From Salinicoccus sp. RF5 (GTDB lineage: Bacteria > Bacillota > Bacilli > Staphylococcales > Salinicoccaceae): DNA of 64,000 bases. Both the position numbers and the translations under genes were made by a program. Shown piece after piece: positions 61,989-64,000 of the stretch (the first letter of the stretch is position 1; every line of letters begins with the position of its first letter). The stretch is from assembly GCF_020786625.1 (NCBI RefSeq), contig NZ_JAJGRC010000003.1, positions 62,001-126,000 on the forward strand, written 5' to 3'. The notes under the pieces were generated by a model. It did not search any database. It had not been told where the DNA came from and saw nothing but the letters and a program-made list of their open reading frames with translations.

Positions 61989-62030
61989 AAAGCCGGTCAG
62001 CACCCGATGATGGGGTGCCGACCGGCTTTT
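61989..62030. terminator. Bidirectional terminator
   Basis: AAAGCCGGTC-GCACCC and GGGGTGC-GACCGGCTTT stem with loop GATGAT, followed by TTTT. Confidence 0.9.
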
Positions 62031-62038
62031 GTTGCTTC

Positions 62039-63088
62039 CTATGCCTTGGAACGATAACTGACATTGTGCGCCTGGAGTGATTCATCCTTGCCGAAAAGAA
62101 AATGCTTTTCCATATTGGGGGAATACTTGGAGTTGACGGTTTCTACACCGACGGCTTCCGCAACGGAGCGGAGCATGGCGGGAGAGGCCCCGCAGCACAA
62201 TCCAATGTAGTTGACGCCTATATCCTTGGCGCTCTTTGCCCATTCGGCCAGCTCATATCGGTTATGGTAGAGCGGGTCGAGTGAAGTCGGGAATGTCGTC
62301 TCGAGCGGCAGGTGGCAGCTGCATCCGCCGTCAGGCAGATTAAAGAAGGTCGGATGTTCCTCTGTAGTCCGGTAAGGGATCGGCAGGCCCCCCACGTAGC
62401 CATCGACTGATGCACGTATCTTCTCGAGATAGGGCTGCATGGTATCAGGCCCGCGGAAGCAGTTCATCCCTACCACCAACGCACCTTTTTCGGATAGTAT
62501 CCTGCAGGACTCCTCTACCGTAAAGCCATCCCTCAATATATTCTCTCCCATCAATCCCATCGTGATGACAGCCGGTATGCCGTGTCTTTGGATTTCTTCG
62601 AGAGCGATCACTGCTTCCTCATGATAATAGAATGTCTCTCCATTAATGTAGTCCACTTCCTCCTCCTTGCACCACTGGACCATCTCCCTGAACATCTGCC
62701 TCACCTGATCTTTTGATTCAGGGTTGTCCGGATCAAAGATGTTCGTATTGGAGATGTTGCCTGCTACCAGTGACTCTTCTGTCGGATGCTCCTTTGCCAC
62801 TTCTTTTGCCAGCCGGATCGCATTTCTATTCAGAGGTTCCAGCAGCTCCTCCTTGCCGATGATCCGCATCTTCTCCCTGTGGGCGTTATATGTGAAGGCC
62901 AGGACGACATCGGAACCTGCATTCATGTAGTCGCGGTATGTCTGCTTGAGCGCCTCCGGATTATCCAATGCCACTTCGGGTACGAATGAGCCTGCCTGCA
63001 GATACCCTCTGCGTTCCAATTCGAATAGATATCCTTCTCCCGCGATGACGGGACCGTCCTCGAGTCTTTCTTCCAAACTGCGTTTCAT
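62039..63088 (-). CDS. Homocysteine S-methyltransferase family protein (betaine-type)
   Basis: 349 aa TIM barrel. Zinc ligands are the Cys in VGMNCFRG (about residue 216) and the Cys-Cys pair in YIGLCCGASP (about 297). The N-terminal GPVIAGEGYLFELERRG and DYINGETFYYHEEA fit the betaine-homocysteine methyltransferase group. It would transfer a methyl group from betaine or another methyl donor to homocysteine to make methionine in the cytosol. In a halotolerant cell betaine is abundant. TAAGGGGGAG stands before the ATG. It is divergent from the YheO-type regulator. Confidence 0.8.
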   Translation of the reverse strand: MKRSLEERLEDGPVIAGEGYLFELERRGYLQAGSFVPEVALDNPEALKQTYRDYMNAGSDVVLAFTYNAHREKMRIIGKEELLEPLNRNAIRLAKEVAKEHPTEESLVAGNISNTNIFDPDNPESKDQVRQMFREMVQWCKEEEVDYINGETFYYHEEAVIALEEIQRHGIPAVITMGLMGENILRDGFTVEESCRILSEKGALVVGMNCFRGPDTMQPYLEKIRASVDGYVGGLPIPYRTTEEHPTFFNLPDGGCSCHLPLETTFPTSLDPLYHNRYELAEWAKSAKDIGVNYIGLCCGASPAMLRSVAEAVGVETVNSKYSPNMEKHFLFGKDESLQAHNVSYRSKA

Positions 63089-63207
63089 ATGAATCTCCCC
63101 CTTAAATTTAAAGAAAAGGTCTGGAATGAAGTCAACCTGATCTTTTTGATTAGGACAAGTCTATCATGATATTCAGGGTGTAAAATAATACTGATTATTC
63201 ATGTATG

Positions 63208-63228
63208 GATATAGCGTTTGGCTATATC
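63208..63228. promoter_or_regulatory. Inverted repeat between divergent genes
   Basis: GATATAGC-GTTTG-GCTATATC, perfect 8-bp arms, lies in the 249-bp divergent region between the methyltransferase and the YheO-type regulator. It may be the operator of that regulator. Confidence 0.45.
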
Positions 63229-63337
63229 GAAGGGAATATGATGAATTCTCCTGAATAATATAAATAAATCTATTTATTGATTAAATCGTATAAAAAATTA
63301 TATAATGACTTTGAAATCAAATGTGGGGGCGTAACAT

Positions 63338-63982
63338 ATGGAAGAATCGAAGAAAATTTTAGAGGGGTTCATCCCGGTTGCGAAATCCAACGCAAAGATG
63401 TTCGGGCCGAACTGTGAGGTCGTCATCCATGATTTGACGCACCCGCAGAATTCAGTGATGTTCACCGTCAATAATCACGTGACGGGCAGGGAGGTCGGCC
63501 AATCTTTTGATCATTTGGTCAAGACGGTACTGCAGGATGAAGACTTCAAGGAGGACCACCTGTCGGGCTATACATTCACGACCGAAGATGGACGGCTGAT
63601 CCGTTCCTCGACTTCTTTGATACGTGATTCCGAGAGAAAGGTCATCGGTGCCTATTGTGTGAACTTTGATGTCGACGCACTGAACCGGATGCAGCAGTTC
63701 ATGGATGACTTCCTGCCGGCACAGGCTGACGCGCAGGTGGAAAAAGACGAGGCGGATGAGGACCTTGAAAATGTCGAGGAGATAGTCGACCAGCTAATCC
63801 AGCAGATCATTAAAACCAGTGTGCATCCGGCAATGAAGCGCCATGAGAAAGTCGAATTGATACGGTTCATGGAAGAAAAGGGCATCTTCCTGATGAAAGG
63901 TTCGGTTGAGAAGGTTGCTTCTCTGCTGGGCATCTCCAAAGTGACCGTCTACAGTTATCTGGATGAAATCAAAAATAAATGA
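63338..63982 (+). CDS. YheO-like PAS / HTH (DauR-type) transcriptional regulator
   Basis: 214 aa. N-terminal YheO PAS-like domain (about residues 5-120): FGPNCEVVIHDLTHPQNSVM and SSTSLIRDSERKVIGAYCVN. An acidic linker (EKDEADEDLENVEE) follows, then the C-terminal helix-turn-helix VEKVASLLGISKVTVYSYLDE. DauR-type regulators respond to amino acids. GTGGGGGCG lies before the ATG. It is divergent from the homocysteine methyltransferase gene, which it may control. The gene ends 18 bp before the window edge. Confidence 0.85.
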   Translation: MEESKKILEGFIPVAKSNAKMFGPNCEVVIHDLTHPQNSVMFTVNNHVTGREVGQSFDHLVKTVLQDEDFKEDHLSGYTFTTEDGRLIRSSTSLIRDSERKVIGAYCVNFDVDALNRMQQFMDDFLPAQADAQVEKDEADEDLENVEEIVDQLIQQIIKTSVHPAMKRHEKVELIRFMEEKGIFLMKGSVEKVASLLGISKVTVYSYLDEIKNK

Positions 63983-64000
63983 AAATAGGAGTGTCATCAT

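Overview
The window reads as chromosomal DNA of a low-to-medium GC Gram-positive bacterium of the Bacillales. The gene set (TcyP, HelD, KhtTU-type antiporter, YitT proteins, BmrU-type lipid kinase, YflT/DUF2382 stress protein, betaine-homocysteine-type methyltransferase), strong AGGAGG ribosome binding sites, SigB-like promoters and a Bacillus-type LexA box suggest a salt-tolerant member of the Staphylococcaceae such as Salinicoccus or Jeotgalicoccus. The genus is an inference from gene content. No rRNA, tRNA, CRISPR array, prophage or intact insertion sequence was seen.

Layout. 1-10.9 kb: cystine uptake, the RNA polymerase recycling factor HelD, an atypical pyruvate-kinase-fold protein, a membrane carrier paired with an amidohydrolase behind a CcpA-type cre site, a lipid kinase, a YitT protein and a GNAT. 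11-15.8 kb: a tightly overlapping operon of two ABC-2 permeases, their ATPase, a lipoprotein with a duplicated motif and a nitrilase-family amidase. 15.8-18.7 kb: a proline racemase family enzyme and a KhtTU-like antiporter whose KhtT gene is frameshifted. 18.9-24 kb: an AraC regulator and a carbohydrate operon of three Gfo/Idh/MocA oxidoreductases plus a xylose-isomerase-like TIM barrel, with no transporter. 24-34 kb: TspO-like protein, FAD monooxygenase, PTS EIIBC, a pyridoxamine-oxidase-fold stress protein, DHFR, an OYE-type flavin reductase, a small putative heme membrane protein, gamma-glutamyltransferase and a CHAD protein.

34-38.4 kb is the accessory part: a MazE-type antitoxin with a Doc toxin gene broken by a stop codon, a remnant of an SDR gene, a P1B metal ATPase with unusual motifs, and an intact VbhA-Fic toxin-antitoxin pair in AT-rich DNA. 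38.4-64 kb is a mosaic of short transcription units: a zinc-type dehydrogenase, a small HMA metal-binding protein, a membrane-anchored L7/L12-like protein, DUF2207, LytTR-DUF3021, rifamycin ADP-ribosyltransferase (Arr), a TetR-SDR pair with a clear palindromic operator, several more SDRs, an M20 peptidase gene with an in-frame amber codon, a patatin, a SigB-type stress gene, an SOS-box divergent pair including an AlkD-like repair protein, a TsdA-like diheme cytochrome, a TauE/SafE exporter, a GltB-domain flavoprotein, a homocysteine methyltransferase and a YheO-type regulator.

Themes: stress and redox physiology (SigB-like and LexA sites, five full-length classical SDRs plus a relic), sulfur handling (cystine uptake, gamma-glutamyl transfer, thiosulfate-dehydrogenase-like cytochrome, sulfite-type exporter, homocysteine methylation), and gene decay (four broken genes). 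Most transcription units end in clear hairpin terminators, many shared by convergent genes.
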